From positions 105,433-169,432 of the forward strand of contig JAQTNV010000002.1 of the NCBI GenBank assembly GCA_028713675.1: a stretch of DNA of 64,000 nucleotides, read 5' to 3'. Under the pieces are notes generated by a model that saw only the letters and a list, made by a program, of their open reading frames with translations, made no database searches and had not been told where the DNA came from. Position 1 is the first letter of the stretch; the number at the start of each line of letters is the position of its first letter. Positions 1 through 11,614 of the stretch are shown here, in pieces. The DNA comes from a bacterium (lineage in GTDB: Bacteria > Desulfobacterota > JAPLJL01). The position numbers and the translations under genes were made by a program.

Positions 1-874
<874 letters not shown>

Positions 875-878
<4 letters not shown>

Positions 879-1918
879 GCCCATGTCTTTTCCATCGCGG
901 CATTGTATTCGCCCCGGCGCGCAGCCCGGTTGCACCCGGCTCGGTGATACAGAGCTCGCTGCGCCGCAGGCACGTTGGCATCCTGGCCTTGCCAAATCTC
1001 CAAAGCCGGCTGCTGGATGGCGCGGGCAAACGAAAACGCCAGTGCCCAAGGCAGTCGCGACTTGAATCCGACATTCATGGCGTTCAAACGGGCCGAGGCC
1101 AGTTCCGCGGATTGGCCGCCCGACAAGAACGCAATCCCCGGAACGGCGGCGGGGACGGCTCGCAAGAGACACCTCACCGTGGCGTCGGCCACCTTGTCCA
1201 CCGCTTCTTGCCGGGGGCAGGTCAGTCCCGGAAGCACCATGTTGGGCTTCAAGATTATGCCCTCCAGCCTCACTCTTTGCGTGTAGAGCTGGATGAAGAC
1301 CGTGCGCAGGACTTCCTCCGTCACCTCGCCGCACCGCTCCAGGGTATGCTCGCCGTCCATGAGCACTTCCGGCTCGACGACGGGGACCAGTCCGGTTTCC
1401 TGGCACAACGCGGCATAGCGGGCCAGCGCCTGCGCGTTGGCCTCGATGCAGCCCCGGCTGGGAATGCCGACGCTCACGGCAATCACCGCGCGCCACTTGG
1501 CAAAACGGGCGCCCATTTGAAAATATTCCCGGAGGCGGCCGCGCAATCCGTCCAGGCCTTCGGTTATTTTCTCTCCGGGATGACCGGCCATTTCCTTCGC
1601 GCCGGTGTCGACTTTGATGCCGGGAATGATTCCCGCGTCGATGATGATTTTAACAAAGGGAGTGCCGTCTTTCCGGGACTGACGGATGGTCTCATCATAA
1701 AGGATGACGCCGCTGATAAACTCGCCCAACCCGGGAGTGGTCACAATCAATTCCCGGTAGGAACGGCGTGCTTCCTCCGTTTGAGGAATCCCCGCTTTTT
1801 CAAATCGCTTGTTACAGGTGGCGGTACTCTCATCCATGGCCAGAAGGCCTTTATCCCCGGCAACCATCGCCCCGGCAGTAGCGATAAGCTCTGGTAAATT
1901 CAACTCTGACACCTCCAT
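875..1918 (-). CDS. Class I fructose-bisphosphate aldolase
   Basis: Cleaves fructose-1,6-bisphosphate to two trioses through a lysine Schiff base, without metal. The 347-residue protein matches the animal/plant-type class I family: [11 protein letters not shown] near the N-terminus, an [15 protein letters not shown] stretch, [12 protein letters not shown], and the Schiff-base lysine in IILKPNMV (about residue 224). I chose the ATG at 1918 ([11 protein letters not shown]); a TTG at 1933 would add five residues and neither has a clear ribosome site. It sits between rpiB and pgi and overlaps the pgi start by 4 bp. Class I aldolase is less common in bacteria than class II. Confidence 0.93.
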
Positions 1919-1985
1919 TTTATTAATTATCAATTAATCATACTCTGGCCGGGTCTCCGGAATATCGGCCCAGGATTTTCCTCTC

Positions 1986-2441
1986 TTAAGACTTTTTCTC
2001 TCTTTCCAATGCCGCTACTTTCGCGAGACGGCGCCGGAAACGTTCGTCCCCCTTGAAGCGGGCGTTCAGGAACTTCCCGACCAACTCCCAGGCGAGTTCA
2101 TAGCCGGTAACCCGGCCGCCCAGGCACATAACGTTCATGTCGTCGTCCTCTACTCCCTGATGAGCGGAAAATGGTTCCGTGATCAACGCCGCCCGCGCGC
2201 CGGGCACCTTGTTGGCCGCGACGCAAGCCCCGACCCCGCTGCCGCAGATGGCCAAACCCCGGGTAACCTCACCCTTCGCCACCGCCCTGGCCAGGGGCAC
2301 CACAAAATCAGGGTAGTCATCTCCCGGAACCAACTCGGGAGCGCCGAAGTCCGCCACTTCGTAACCGGCGGCCTTGAGAGCTGCAGTCAGTTGTGTTTTC
2401 AACTCAAACCCGCCATGGTCTGCGGCTATGCCAATCCGCAT
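1986..2441 (-). CDS. rpiB: Ribose-5-phosphate isomerase B
   Basis: Interconverts ribose-5-P and ribulose-5-P, feeding the pentose pool used by transaldolase and phosphoketolase. Seen in 151 residues: MRIGIAADHGGFELK start, DYPDF, the ICGSGVGACVAANKV active-site loop with conserved Cys, and DDDMNVMCLGGRVTG, all diagnostic of the RpiB/LacAB family. The start at 2441 has a GAGAGGAAAT ribosome site; the longer frame to 2528 has no homology-like sequence. It lies 22 bp after the phosphoketolase stop. LacA/LacB isomerases are related, but the pentose-phosphate context favours RpiB. Confidence 0.92.
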   Translation of the reverse strand: MRIGIAADHGGFELKTQLTAALKAAGYEVADFGAPELVPGDDYPDFVVPLARAVAKGEVTRGLAICGSGVGACVAANKVPGARAALITEPFSAHQGVEDDDMNVMCLGGRVTGYELAWELVGKFLNARFKGDERFRRRLAKVAALEREKKS

Positions 2442-2463
2442 AATTTCCTCTCCACGCTCATAG

Positions 2464-4929
2464 CTATTTTCCGTCCCGACCCCATTTCCAGTTGCGAATC
2501 TCCGGCAGGTCCTGGCCGTGCTTGTCAATGTATTGCTTGTGCTCGATCAGCTTGTCCTGCGTTATCTGCTTCAGCTTGGCACCATTGGCGCCCAATTGTG
2601 GCAGCCGATTGATCACATCCTGCACCAGATGGAACCTGTCAAGATCGTTCAAAACAGTCATGTCGAAGTACGTTGTAATGGTGCCTTCTTCCTTATAGCC
2701 TCGAACATGCATGTTATCGTGGTTAGTCCGGCGGTAAGTCAACCGGTGCACCAGCCAGGGATAGCCGTGGAATGCGAAGACGATCGGTTTGTCTTTAGTG
2801 AATAGCGCATCGAAGTCTTCATCGCTCAAACCGTGCGGATGTTCGCTCTGCGGCTCTAGCTTCATGAGGTCAACAACGTTGACCACGCGGATTTTCAGTT
2901 CGGGCAGATGTTTACGAAGGATGGAAACAGCAGCCAGGGTCTCAAGTGTGGGTACATCGCCGCAGCAGGCCATCACTACGTCCGGTTCTGCACCTTGTTC
3001 GTTACCAGCCCAAGGCCATATTCCAATTCCTTTGGTGCAATGTTCCACTGCGGCATCCATGTTCAACCATTGAGGCGCCTGATATTTGCCCGCAATTACG
3101 ACGTTGACGTAATGGCGGCTCCTCAAACAATGGTCCCAAACCGAAAGCAGACAGTTGGCGTCGGGTGGAAGGTATACTCGTACGACAGAAGCCTTCTTAT
3201 TTACCACGTGATCGATGAAGCCGGGATCTTGATGGGTAAATCCGTTGTGAGCCTGCTGCCAGACGTGGGATGCAAGCAGATAATTCAATGACGCAATTTT
3301 CCGCCGCCACGGCAATTCCGCACTAACTTTCAGCCACTTGGCGTGCTGGTTAAACATCGAATCGATGATGTGAATAAAAGCTTCGTAGCAATTGAACAGC
3401 CCGTGCCGGCCCGTGAGAAGATACCCCTCGAGCCAACCTTCGCACTGATGCTCGGAGAGCATCTCCATAACCCGGCCTTCGGATGCAAGAAACTCATCAT
3501 TATCTTTCGTACGGGCTTCCCACTGCCGGTTGGTTACTTCAAAAACAGCGTTCAAGCGGTTGGAAAGAGTCTCGTCGGGACCGAAGATCCGGAAATTCCG
3601 TTGTTCCCGGTTGAGACTGGCTACGTCGCGCAGGAACTTTCCAAGCTCGTGCGTGTCAGCCGCCTCAACCGAACCCGGCAGCGGTACATTTACCGCGTAG
3701 TTTCGAAAGTCAGGAATTATGAGATCGCGCAGCAGAATGCCGCCGTTGGCGTGCGGATTAGCGCCCATTCTGCGTTCTCCTTTGGGTGCCAGCTCAGCCA
3801 ATTCGGGCAAAAGGCGACCGCTCTCGTCGAAGAGTTCTTCAGGCTTATAGCTTTTCATCCAGCTTTCAAGGAGCTTGAGATGCTCGGGATGCTCGGAATC
3901 CACCAGCAGCGGAATCTGATGGGCTCGAAAAGTGCCCTCGATTTGCAGGCCATCGACGATTTTCGGTCCGGTCCAGCCCTTGGGTGACTTGAGTACAATC
4001 ATCGGCCAGCGTGGACGAGCGGCATCGTTTTTGCCCCGCGCATTGTTTTGTATTTTCCGGATCTCCGTAATGACCTTTTCCAAAGCAGCGGCCATGAGTC
4101 CATGCATCTTTTCCGGTTCATCGCCTTCCACAAAGTAAGGCGACCAGCCGCAGCCTCGCAAGAATTGCTCCAATTCCTCATGCTCCATGCGGGCCATGAC
4201 GGTCGGATTGGCTATCTTGTAGCCATTGAGATGCAGGATCGGCAGCACGGCGCCGTCGGTGATCGGATTGAGAAATTTATTGGAGTGCCACGCCGTAGCC
4301 AGTGGACCTGTTTCCGCTTCGCCGTCACCGATGACGCAAGCGACGACCAGTTCCGGATTATCGAAGACGGCCCCGAAGGCATGGCTGAGTGAATACCCCA
4401 ACTCTCCACCCTCGTGGATCGACCCCGGACACTCCGGCGAGACATGACTGGGAATCCCGCCGGGAAAGGAAAATTGCGTGAACAGCTTTTTCAGCCCGGC
4501 CTCATCCTGCGTGATATTTGGGTAGACTTCGCTATAAGTGCCTTCCAGATACGTATTGCCCACCAGCGCCGGGCCGCCGTGGCCGGGACCGGAAATGTAG
4601 ATAATATCAAGGTCATACTTCTTGATGACCCGGTTCAAATGCACGTAAATGAAATTTTGCCCCGGCGTCGTGCCCCAATGCCCAAGCAGCATAGCTTTCA
4701 CGTGTGAGAGCTTCAGGGGCTTCCGAAGCAAAGGATTATCGTGAAGATAAAGTTGGCCGACCGAGAGGTAATTCGCGGCACGCCAGTAGGCGTTCATCTT
4801 TCGCGGCAGATCGGGCGGCAACGGCTGGTCCGTTTTATTCATCTTCTCCGTTTTCACTGTGATTTTTTCTTTAACCCCGGTTTTCATTTTCATCGCAATG
4901 CTCTTTTTAGACGCTTTTTTTGCTTTCAT
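2464..4929 (-). CDS. xfp: Phosphoketolase (xylulose-5-P/fructose-6-P)
   Basis: Thiamine-diphosphate enzyme that splits xylulose-5-P and/or fructose-6-P with phosphate into acetyl-P plus glyceraldehyde-3-P or erythrose-4-P. The 821-residue protein shows family blocks [59 protein letters not shown] (in parts) and the cofactor site GDGEAETGP at about 201-209. The first ~29 residues are an unusual Lys-rich extension ([10 protein letters not shown]...) before the normal start around [13 protein letters not shown]; the ATG at 4929 lies 23 bp inside ackA. Pairing with acetate kinase gives one ATP per acetyl-P. Substrate preference cannot be read from sequence. Confidence 0.95.
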   Translation of the reverse strand: MKAKKASKKSIAMKMKTGVKEKITVKTEKMNKTDQPLPPDLPRKMNAYWRAANYLSVGQLYLHDNPLLRKPLKLSHVKAMLLGHWGTTPGQNFIYVHLNRVIKKYDLDIIYISGPGHGGPALVGNTYLEGTYSEVYPNITQDEAGLKKLFTQFSFPGGIPSHVSPECPGSIHEGGELGYSLSHAFGAVFDNPELVVACVIGDGEAETGPLATAWHSNKFLNPITDGAVLPILHLNGYKIANPTVMARMEHEELEQFLRGCGWSPYFVEGDEPEKMHGLMAAALEKVITEIRKIQNNARGKNDAARPRWPMIVLKSPKGWTGPKIVDGLQIEGTFRAHQIPLLVDSEHPEHLKLLESWMKSYKPEELFDESGRLLPELAELAPKGERRMGANPHANGGILLRDLIIPDFRNYAVNVPLPGSVEAADTHELGKFLRDVASLNREQRNFRIFGPDETLSNRLNAVFEVTNRQWEARTKDNDEFLASEGRVMEMLSEHQCEGWLEGYLLTGRHGLFNCYEAFIHIIDSMFNQHAKWLKVSAELPWRRKIASLNYLLASHVWQQAHNGFTHQDPGFIDHVVNKKASVVRVYLPPDANCLLSVWDHCLRSRHYVNVVIAGKYQAPQWLNMDAAVEHCTKGIGIWPWAGNEQGAEPDVVMACCGDVPTLETLAAVSILRKHLPELKIRVVNVVDLMKLEPQSEHPHGLSDEDFDALFTKDKPIVFAFHGYPWLVHRLTYRRTNHDNMHVRGYKEEGTITTYFDMTVLNDLDRFHLVQDVINRLPQLGANGAKLKQITQDKLIEHKQYIDKHGQDLPEIRNWKWGRDGK

Positions 4930-6139
4930 GATCGTTTTCCTTTCCGATGGTAAGACCCAAAACGCGGCAGACCGTGTTCGCGATCATCCATTCCTCGTCC
5001 GTATGAATGACGCGGACAGCGACCCGGCTGGCCGCCGCGGAAATTACGCCTTCATTGGCCGCGTTTCGCTTTTCTTCGAGTTCGATTCCAAGGAATCCCA
5101 GCCCGGCGCAGATCCGGGCGCGGACAGGCGGCGCGTTTTCGCCGATGCCGCCCGCGAATACCAGCGTATCCAGCCCGCCCAACGCCGCCGCGAATGCGCC
5201 GATCCATTTCTTGACCTGGTAGCAAAACAGCGCGACCGCTTCCGCCGCCCGCACGTCTTGCGTTTCACGGTCGAGCAAGTCACGCATATCGGAACTGGTT
5301 TCGGACACGCCGAGCAGCCCGGACTGGAAATTGACCATCTCGTTGAATTGCTTTGCATTCATTTTTTCAGAGCGCGCCAGATACCAAACCAGTCCGGGGT
5401 CGAGATCGCCGGAGCGGGTGCTCATCGGCACCCCGGCGGTCGGGGTGAAACTCATGCTGGTGTCAACGGGTTTGCCGCGATGGACCGCCGCCAGGCTGGC
5501 GCCGTTGCCGAGGTGAGCGAGGATGACCCGGCCTTGTGCCGCTTCCGTTCCGGCCAGGCGGGCCAGTTCTCCCAATAGAAACACATACGACAACCCGTGA
5601 AACCCGTACCGCCGCACCCCCTGCGCTTCGTAACGGCGCGGGATCGGCAGCAGCCGGGCCACGCGCGGCAGGTCATGGTGAAAGGCCGTGTCGAAACACG
5701 CCACTTGGGGCAGGTTGGGAAACCGGCGGTGAAACGCCTCGGTCAACAGAATCTCCTCCGGCAGATGCTCAGGATCGAACGGACTGAGCCGGTGAAGTTC
5801 CTCCACCATTTCCGCGGTGATTCGCTGCGGCTCGTTATACTTCGGCCCGCCATGCACCACGCGATGTCCCACCGCGGTCAAGACCTCACGCCCGTTGCGT
5901 TCCTCGATCCAATCCATCAGGGCGCCTACCGCCGCCGTATGATCCGGTGCCGTCACTAACCGCGAAAAGTTGTCCGCCTCGTTCAAGCCTTTCACCCGCA
6001 AGGCGGCCTCCGGAAGTCCAATCCGATCAATCGCGCCCTCCAGAATCCGCCGGAGCGAGTCACCGGCATCGAACAGCGCGAACTTGATGCTCGACGAGCC
6101 GCCGTTGATCGTCAGGATGCGTGGGTTAGCCGGTTTCAT
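4907..6139 (-). CDS. ackA: Acetate kinase
   Basis: Converts acetyl-P and ADP to acetate and ATP. The 410-residue protein has the N-terminal phosphate-binding [13 protein letters not shown] (about 11-23), [39 protein letters not shown], the [11 protein letters not shown] block and [10 protein letters not shown], covering all ASKHA acetate-kinase signatures. The start overlaps the upstream HAD gene by 14 bp and its 3' end overlaps phosphoketolase by 23 bp. No phosphotransacetylase is visible nearby, so its acetyl-P most likely comes from phosphoketolase (inference). Confidence 0.96.
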   Translation of the reverse strand: MKPANPRILTINGGSSSIKFALFDAGDSLRRILEGAIDRIGLPEAALRVKGLNEADNFSRLVTAPDHTAAVGALMDWIEERNGREVLTAVGHRVVHGGPKYNEPQRITAEMVEELHRLSPFDPEHLPEEILLTEAFHRRFPNLPQVACFDTAFHHDLPRVARLLPIPRRYEAQGVRRYGFHGLSYVFLLGELARLAGTEAAQGRVILAHLGNGASLAAVHRGKPVDTSMSFTPTAGVPMSTRSGDLDPGLVWYLARSEKMNAKQFNEMVNFQSGLLGVSETSSDMRDLLDRETQDVRAAEAVALFCYQVKKWIGAFAAALGGLDTLVFAGGIGENAPPVRARICAGLGFLGIELEEKRNAANEGVISAAASRVAVRVIHTDEEWMIANTVCRVLGLTIGKENDHESKKSV

Positions 6140-6800
6140 GGATGACTCCTTCGTTATTCCGTAATCCGAACGAAGCCAATTTCGCGCACGTGGACTTATA
6201 ATCCGTGTGAAGAATGCTCCGAATTCCCAAACCTTCCGCGATCCGGACGAACATCGGAGTATTGTCGATATAGATTACCTGCCGGGCTGGCGCTTGGGCG
6301 ATGTCCAGTGCCAGCCGAAAAATGTCCGCGTCAGGCTTGCGGAGGTGGACGAAGCAGGAGGAAATAAAAGAATCCACAAACCCGTCCAGCTTGAACTTCC
6401 GAATCCGGTGCGAATTCAGCTCCCGTGCTTCGTTGCTGACCACGACAATCTTCAATCCATACTGTGCCTTAAGCCGTCGGACCAACTCGATCATTTTGGG
6501 ATACGGCCTCGACTGCGCGAAAATGAAGCGCCGAAACTGAACCCGGGTAAATGGTCGCTTTCGGTAGAAAACCACCCGGCCTAAATACTCTTCTAGCGTG
6601 AGCTTTCCCTCCTCGTAGGTGTCGAAGGTCAGCTTATGCCGATCCTCCATCTCGGCCCACTCCAGCTTAAAGTTCTTCGCTGCCCGTCTGCGGGCATGGT
6701 GATCCCACCCGTCGGTGAGCAGGACACCGCCGATATCTATAAACATGCAGGTGATGGCAGCCATCTTCTTCATCGTCTTTTCTTCCGTTGATCGGATCAT
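6126..6800 (-). CDS. HAD-superfamily hydrolase (sugar-phosphatase-like)
   Basis: A cytoplasmic HAD-like protein of 224 residues. Motif I is FIDIGGVLL (nucleophile Asp about residue 22); the usual second Asp is Gly, as in the DxGGV/DxGNV subgroup. Motif II is VVSNEA, motif III Lys lies in LRKPDADIF, and motif IV is YIDNTPMFV. A helical cap sits between motifs I and II. I chose the ATG at 6800 because it overlaps the glgP stop as ATGA; a GTG at 6809 is an alternative. Position between glycogen phosphorylase and acetate kinase suggests a sugar-phosphate or metabolite-repair phosphatase, but the substrate is unknown. Confidence 0.8.
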   Translation of the reverse strand: MIRSTEEKTMKKMAAITCMFIDIGGVLLTDGWDHHARRRAAKNFKLEWAEMEDRHKLTFDTYEEGKLTLEEYLGRVVFYRKRPFTRVQFRRFIFAQSRPYPKMIELVRRLKAQYGLKIVVVSNEARELNSHRIRKFKLDGFVDSFISSCFVHLRKPDADIFRLALDIAQAPARQVIYIDNTPMFVRIAEGLGIRSILHTDYKSTCAKLASFGLRNNEGVIHETG

Positions 6801-9343
6801 CGCTGCCACAGGATTCGATCTTCTTCCAAGGGAACCGCAATGCCGGCAAAGTAAGGTATGACCCGCGCCGTATAGTCCGCTGGGGGACGGGCCGCAGACA
6901 CAGCCGCACTGTAAACGAAGCCGCCCGACGCGCCGGCCAGCTGGCGAACGCGCTTCATCTCCTGCCGCACGGGAGCACTGTCCATGACGCCGTCGGCGTA
7001 AATCTCTACCCGCACTGCCTGGGGGTCGAGTTCATCAAGGTAAACTTGAACATCAAATACGTGCCGGCCATCGCGAGTCTCCACCTTCACTTCACTGAGG
7101 CGCAATTTGTCCCATTTCTGTTCCAGACTGTGCCGCCAATCGACTACTTGCCTGCCCACTGCGCCTTTATCGGCAGAGCGCTCACGGTAGGCGGCCGCAG
7201 CCGGGAGGTAGTGTTGCTCGGTGTATTCGCGCACCGCGCGGTTGGCGGAGAATTGTGGCGTCAGCCGCGCCATGCTTTCCCGCATCCGCTTGAGCCACGC
7301 GGTGGGGATGCCGCTCTCGTCTCGGGTATAAAACTCCGGGATCACCTCCCGCTCAAGCAGGTCGTAGAGCGCACCGGCTTCGACCGCGTCCCAAGCCGGA
7401 TCGTCGCCATGCTCCTGACCGTCACCCAACGCCCAACCCACTTCAGGTGCGTAGGCTTCCGCCCACCAGCCGTCCAATTCCGAAAGATTGATACCCCCAT
7501 TAACGAGCACCTTCATGCCGCTCGTTCCGCAAGCCTCCCAAGGCCGCCGGGGCGTGTTGATCCAGACATCCACCCCTTGCACGAGGTACTCGCTCAAGAG
7601 CATGTTGTAATCGCTAAGGAAAATCACATGACGGCGGACTTCGGGCCGCCGGATGAACATGGTCCACTGCTGTATCAGGGCCTGCCCTGATTGGTCCTCC
7701 GGATGGGCCTTACCGGCAAGGACGAGTTGGACCGGGCGCTGCGGATCGGTTAGCAGACGAAGCAATCGCTCCGGGTCGTGCAGCAGCAGGTTCGGCCTCT
7801 TGTAGGTCGCGAAGCGGCGCGCAAAGCCCAGCGTCAATGCGTTGGGATCAAACAGATTCTTCGCGCCGTCAATCACTTCGGGTAACGCGCCGGAGGCGGT
7901 CAGTTGCCTGGTCAATCGCTCGCGGGTGTATTCCACAAAAGACTTGCTGGCGGCGGTCCGAAATTGCCAGAGCCCGGCATCGGAGACGCGGCGAATGTCC
8001 TGCTCCAGGATTTTTGTCGTCCCCAACCAGCGGTCTTTTCCACAGGCCTTCGTCCAAAGATCGTCGGCTGCCGCCGAGTCCCAGGTCGGCACGTGAACTC
8101 CATTAGTTACATGTCCGACGGGCACTTCGTCCGCCGGCCAGTGCGGAAAAAGAGGTCCAAAAAGGTGACGGCTGACCTTCCCATGCAACCTGCTCACGCC
8201 ATTGACCGCCCCGCACCCGCGGATCGCCAGATAGGCCATGTTGAAACTTTCCGATGAGTCTTTCGGGTCCCGGCGGCCCAGGGCCAGCAGATCATGGAGT
8301 GTTATGCCGAGCTTCTCCTGGGCATAACCGCCGAGATACTGCTCGATGAGGGCCGGAGCGAAACGGTCAAAGCCGGCGGCCACTGCCGTGTGGGTGGTGA
8401 AGAGGTTCCCCGCCCGAGTGACTGCCAGCGCGACTTCGAAGGGCTGCGCGGTTTCTTGCCCGTAACTGCGGGCGCGTTCCAGCACGGCCAAGGCCGCATG
8501 CCCTTCATTCAGGTGACAGACTTCCGGCTGAAGGCCGAGCGCGCGGAGCAACCGCCATCCTCCGATCCCCAGCACCATTTCTTGTTGAAGCCGCAGCTCC
8601 GGCCCGCCCCCATATAGCTCGCTGGTGATGCCTCGATGGACGGGGGAGTTGGCCGCATCATTGCTGTCCAGCAAGTAGAGCTTGATTCTGCCGACCCGCA
8701 CTTGCCAGGCGCGCAGCCAGACCGAATATCCGGGCAAGGCGATCTTTAACCGCAGCCACTCGCCGTTCGGCTGGCGCAACGGTGTGATCGGCAGTTGTCC
8801 GGGATCGTTATACGGGTAAAGGGCCTGTTGCGCTCCGTTTCGGTCGAGCACCTGCCGAAAATAGCCTTGCTGGTACAGCAGTCCCACCCCAACCACCGGC
8901 ACACCCAGATCGCTGGCGGTTTTGAGCTGATCGCCAGCCACATTACCAAGCCCGCCCGAGTAGATCGGAAGCGCTTCGCTCAACATGAATTCCATGCTGA
9001 AGTATGCAACACAATTCAAGGAAGCCTGCGGATAATTTTGCTGAAACCACGCGGGTGCTTTCTCTGCTTGTTTCTTGGACTGTACGAGGGCATCAATCTT
9101 CTGGCGAAATACCGGATCGGCCAGTACGGCCTGGATCTTTTCCCGGGAGACGGTTTGCAGGACATCCCAGGGATGATGGGTCTGGTCCCACAGGACCGGA
9201 TCAAGCTTCCGCCATACTTCGTCGGTGGCGTGATTCCACGACCAGCGCATATCCAGGGCGAGCTCGGCCAGGGAATTGAACCCCTCGATTTCGGTGGGCA
9301 AGAGACTGTATATGGGATGGCTGGCACGGGTTTGTTCGCTCAT
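6797..9343 (-). CDS. glgP: Alpha-glucan (glycogen) phosphorylase
   Basis: Releases glucose-1-P from glycogen or maltodextrin using pyridoxal phosphate. The 848-residue protein belongs to the shorter bacterial/archaeal GT35 branch: N-terminal LALDMRWSWNHATDEVW, YFSMEFMLSEALPIYSGGLG, NEGHAAL, TTHTAVAAGFDRF, RFATYKRPNLLL, and the cofactor lysine in ACGTSGMKVLVNG (about K611). Start ATG at 9343 overlaps the stop of a pgm-derived fragment. Gene order pgm-glgP means its glucose-1-P product is converted by the neighbouring phosphoglucomutase. Confidence 0.95.
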   Translation of the reverse strand: MSEQTRASHPIYSLLPTEIEGFNSLAELALDMRWSWNHATDEVWRKLDPVLWDQTHHPWDVLQTVSREKIQAVLADPVFRQKIDALVQSKKQAEKAPAWFQQNYPQASLNCVAYFSMEFMLSEALPIYSGGLGNVAGDQLKTASDLGVPVVGVGLLYQQGYFRQVLDRNGAQQALYPYNDPGQLPITPLRQPNGEWLRLKIALPGYSVWLRAWQVRVGRIKLYLLDSNDAANSPVHRGITSELYGGGPELRLQQEMVLGIGGWRLLRALGLQPEVCHLNEGHAALAVLERARSYGQETAQPFEVALAVTRAGNLFTTHTAVAAGFDRFAPALIEQYLGGYAQEKLGITLHDLLALGRRDPKDSSESFNMAYLAIRGCGAVNGVSRLHGKVSRHLFGPLFPHWPADEVPVGHVTNGVHVPTWDSAAADDLWTKACGKDRWLGTTKILEQDIRRVSDAGLWQFRTAASKSFVEYTRERLTRQLTASGALPEVIDGAKNLFDPNALTLGFARRFATYKRPNLLLHDPERLLRLLTDPQRPVQLVLAGKAHPEDQSGQALIQQWTMFIRRPEVRRHVIFLSDYNMLLSEYLVQGVDVWINTPRRPWEACGTSGMKVLVNGGINLSELDGWWAEAYAPEVGWALGDGQEHGDDPAWDAVEAGALYDLLEREVIPEFYTRDESGIPTAWLKRMRESMARLTPQFSANRAVREYTEQHYLPAAAAYRERSADKGAVGRQVVDWRHSLEQKWDKLRLSEVKVETRDGRHVFDVQVYLDELDPQAVRVEIYADGVMDSAPVRQEMKRVRQLAGASGGFVYSAAVSAARPPADYTARVIPYFAGIAVPLEEDRILWQR

Positions 9344-9420
9344 GATTTGTCGCTCCGATCCGGCGTTGCGGCCAAAGCATCGTTGACCATCGCCTGCGCT
9401 TCCTCTTCTTTAATGCTGCT
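9340..9420 (-). pseudogene. Relic of a phosphoglucomutase 3' end
   Basis: The minus-strand frame ending at 9340 encodes EEEAQAMVNDALAATPDRS and then a stop. It closely matches the last residues of the intact pgm upstream ([19 protein letters not shown]), and the DNA is roughly 80% identical over about 40 bp by eye. Its TGA overlaps the glgP ATG. The simplest reading is that pgm once abutted glgP directly and a duplication or insertion carrying usp left this tail behind. The remaining gap bases (9421-9486) show nothing else. Confidence 0.75.
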
Positions 9421-9486
9421 TTCGTTTTCCCCAAGCTATAACATTCTGCCCGGTCTATTCGGGAACCGGTCTTTCATTCGATGCTT

Positions 9487-9936
9487 TCATCCTTTCACTA
9501 CCAAGACAGGTATTTTTGTATCCTTATGGATCACACCATAGGTAACACTGCCGAGAACCATGGCTCCCAAAGCGCTCCGTCCATGGGAACCCATAATAAT
9601 GAGGCTTACCTTTGATCTCTCGGCCTCTTTCATAATTTCCTCGACCGGATGCCCGGTTGTTATTACAATCTTCGATCGGATATCGTTTTTTTCGCAGAGT
9701 TTTTTTATCTCTTCGGCATGCCTTTCGGCAGCCTCGCGCAGATAATCCTCAATCGGCTCTATTACATGCATTACGGTATCCGAGGCGGGAATTATCTGGG
9801 GCATAAATGAGCGCCGATCAATAACGCTCAGAGCAATTACCGTGGCTTTTAACTGTTGGGCGAGGTCAACCGCGTACCTGGCCGCCTTTTGAGCCGCCTT
9901 TGACCCGTCTATCGGCACAAGAATTTTTGAGATCAT
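9487..9936 (-). CDS. Universal stress protein, UspA family (ATP-binding type)
   Basis: Small 149-residue single-domain Usp. Seen: N-terminal KILVPIDGSKAAQKAARYAV (beta1 with the Asp that contacts ATP) and the C-terminal GSHGRSALGAMVLGS, fitting the G-2x-G-9x-G(S/T) nucleotide loop, followed by VIHKDTKIPVLVVKG. The start at 9936 is preceded by AAAGGAGGACAT; the longer open frame upstream runs into pgm and is not protein-like. It lies 10 bp after pgm, inside the sugar operon, and may sense energy or stress state (inference). The pgm tail relic on its other side suggests this gene arrived by insertion or duplication. Confidence 0.92.
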   Translation of the reverse strand: MISKILVPIDGSKAAQKAARYAVDLAQQLKATVIALSVIDRRSFMPQIIPASDTVMHVIEPIEDYLREAAERHAEEIKKLCEKNDIRSKIVITTGHPVEEIMKEAERSKVSLIIMGSHGRSALGAMVLGSVTYGVIHKDTKIPVLVVKG

Positions 9937-9946
9937 ATGTCCTCCT

Positions 9947-11614
9947 TTAAGTTTGCCTTGACCGCGGGGGCACCGAAGCCAAAGCATTGTTGACAATTGC
10001 CTGTGCTTCCTCCAAGATGCGGCGCAGATGATCCGCTCCCCGGAAGCTCTCCGCATAAATCTTGTAGATATTCTCGGTTCCTGACGGACGCGCCGCGAAC
10101 CATCCGTTTTTTGCGATTACCTTTACCCCGCCGATGGGTGCGCCATTGCCCGGTGCGTTGGTGAGAACAGTCTGGATTTTTTCCCCCGCCAATTCGGTGA
10201 ACTTAACCTGCTGGGGGGAGAGTTTCGTCAACAGGTGCTTTTGCTCAGGAGTGGCTGGCGCCTCAACACGGTTATAGGCAGGTTCACCGAACTCGCGCGT
10301 GAGTTCGCGGTAGATCTCGCCGGGATCGCGACCTGTCCGGGCGGTGATTTCCGCCGCCAGCAAAGCCGGGACAATTCCATCTTTGTCCGTCGTCCAGACG
10401 CTGCCATCCAGACGGACAAAAGACGCGCCCGCGCTCTCTTCTCCACCGAAGCCAAGCGACCCGTCGAGCAAACCATCGACGAACCACTTGAATCCGACCG
10501 GCACCTCGTAAAGTTTGCGGCCAAGCTTCGCGGTGACCCGATCAATCATCTGGCTGCTCACCACCGTCTTGCCTACCGCCGCCCCCTGGCGCCATTTCGG
10601 CCGGTGTTGGAAGAGGTAGAAGATTGCGACCGACAGGTAGTGGTTGGGCGGCAGCAGCCCTGCGCTTTTGGTGACAATCCCGTGCCGGTCGTGGTCGGTA
10701 TCGCAGGCGAAGGCGACCTCGAAACGATCCTTCAGCCCGATTAACCTCTGCATCGCATAAGGTGAGGATGGATCCATGCGGATCTGGCCGTCCCAATCCA
10801 CCGTCATAAAACGAAAGGCCGGGTCCACGGCCTCGTTCACGACCGTGAGGTTCAACCCATAGCGCTCCGCCAATGGCCCCCAGTAATGGACCCCGGCGCC
10901 ACCGAGCGGATCTACTCCCATGCTGATCTTCGCGCCGCGAATGGCATCCAGGTCGATCACATTGGCGAGATCCGTAATGTAAGTATTGAGATAGTCGTGC
11001 CGGTGCGTCGTGGGGGCGCGCAGGGCTTTCTCCAACGGGACCCGCTTCACTCCTTGAAGGCCGGATTCAAGCAACTTGTTCGCTTTTGCCTCGATCCAGG
11101 TGGTGACGGCGGATTCCGCCGGACCGCCGTTCGGGGGATTGTATTTGAACCCGCCGTCATGGGGCGGATTATGCGAAGGCGTGATCACGATGCCGTCGGC
11201 AAGACCGGTTTTCCGTCCGCGGTTGTACGTCAGAATCGCGTGGGAAACCGCAGGGGTGGGAGTATATTCATCCCCCTGCGCGATCATGACTTCCACCCCG
11301 TTGGCCGCCAGCACCTCAAGCGCGCCGGCATGAGCCGGCACGGAAAGGGCATGCGTGTCCATGCCGAGAAACAGCGGGCCGTCAATATTCTGTTGCTTGC
11401 GGTACCGGCAAATGGCCTGACTGATGGCGAGAATATGCCGTTCATTGAAAGCTTTTCCGAATGCGGAACCACGATGACCGGAGGTGCCGAAAGCAACCCG
11501 TTGTTCCGGCACCGAAGGGTCAGGCGCCTCCGTATAGTAGGCCGTGACGAGTCTGGGGACGTTGACCAGCATCGAAGCTTCGGCCGGCTTTCCGGCAAGA
11601 GGACTTATTTTCAT
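9947..11614 (-). CDS. pgm: Phosphoglucomutase (alpha-D-glucose)
   Basis: Interconverts glucose-1-P and glucose-6-P. The 555-residue protein matches the alpha-phosphohexomutase family: [11 protein letters not shown] near 42-52, catalytic phosphoserine in TPSHNPP (about S147), metal loop DTDHDRHG, sugar-binding FGGEESAG and phosphate-binding [14 protein letters not shown] at the C-terminus. Its ATG overlaps the transaldolase stop as ATGA. It connects glycogen phosphorylase to pgi in this operon. Confidence 0.95.
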   Translation of the reverse strand: MKISPLAGKPAEASMLVNVPRLVTAYYTEAPDPSVPEQRVAFGTSGHRGSAFGKAFNERHILAISQAICRYRKQQNIDGPLFLGMDTHALSVPAHAGALEVLAANGVEVMIAQGDEYTPTPAVSHAILTYNRGRKTGLADGIVITPSHNPPHDGGFKYNPPNGGPAESAVTTWIEAKANKLLESGLQGVKRVPLEKALRAPTTHRHDYLNTYITDLANVIDLDAIRGAKISMGVDPLGGAGVHYWGPLAERYGLNLTVVNEAVDPAFRFMTVDWDGQIRMDPSSPYAMQRLIGLKDRFEVAFACDTDHDRHGIVTKSAGLLPPNHYLSVAIFYLFQHRPKWRQGAAVGKTVVSSQMIDRVTAKLGRKLYEVPVGFKWFVDGLLDGSLGFGGEESAGASFVRLDGSVWTTDKDGIVPALLAAEITARTGRDPGEIYRELTREFGEPAYNRVEAPATPEQKHLLTKLSPQQVKFTELAGEKIQTVLTNAPGNGAPIGGVKVIAKNGWFAARPSGTENIYKIYAESFRGADHLRRILEEAQAIVNNALASVPPRSRQT

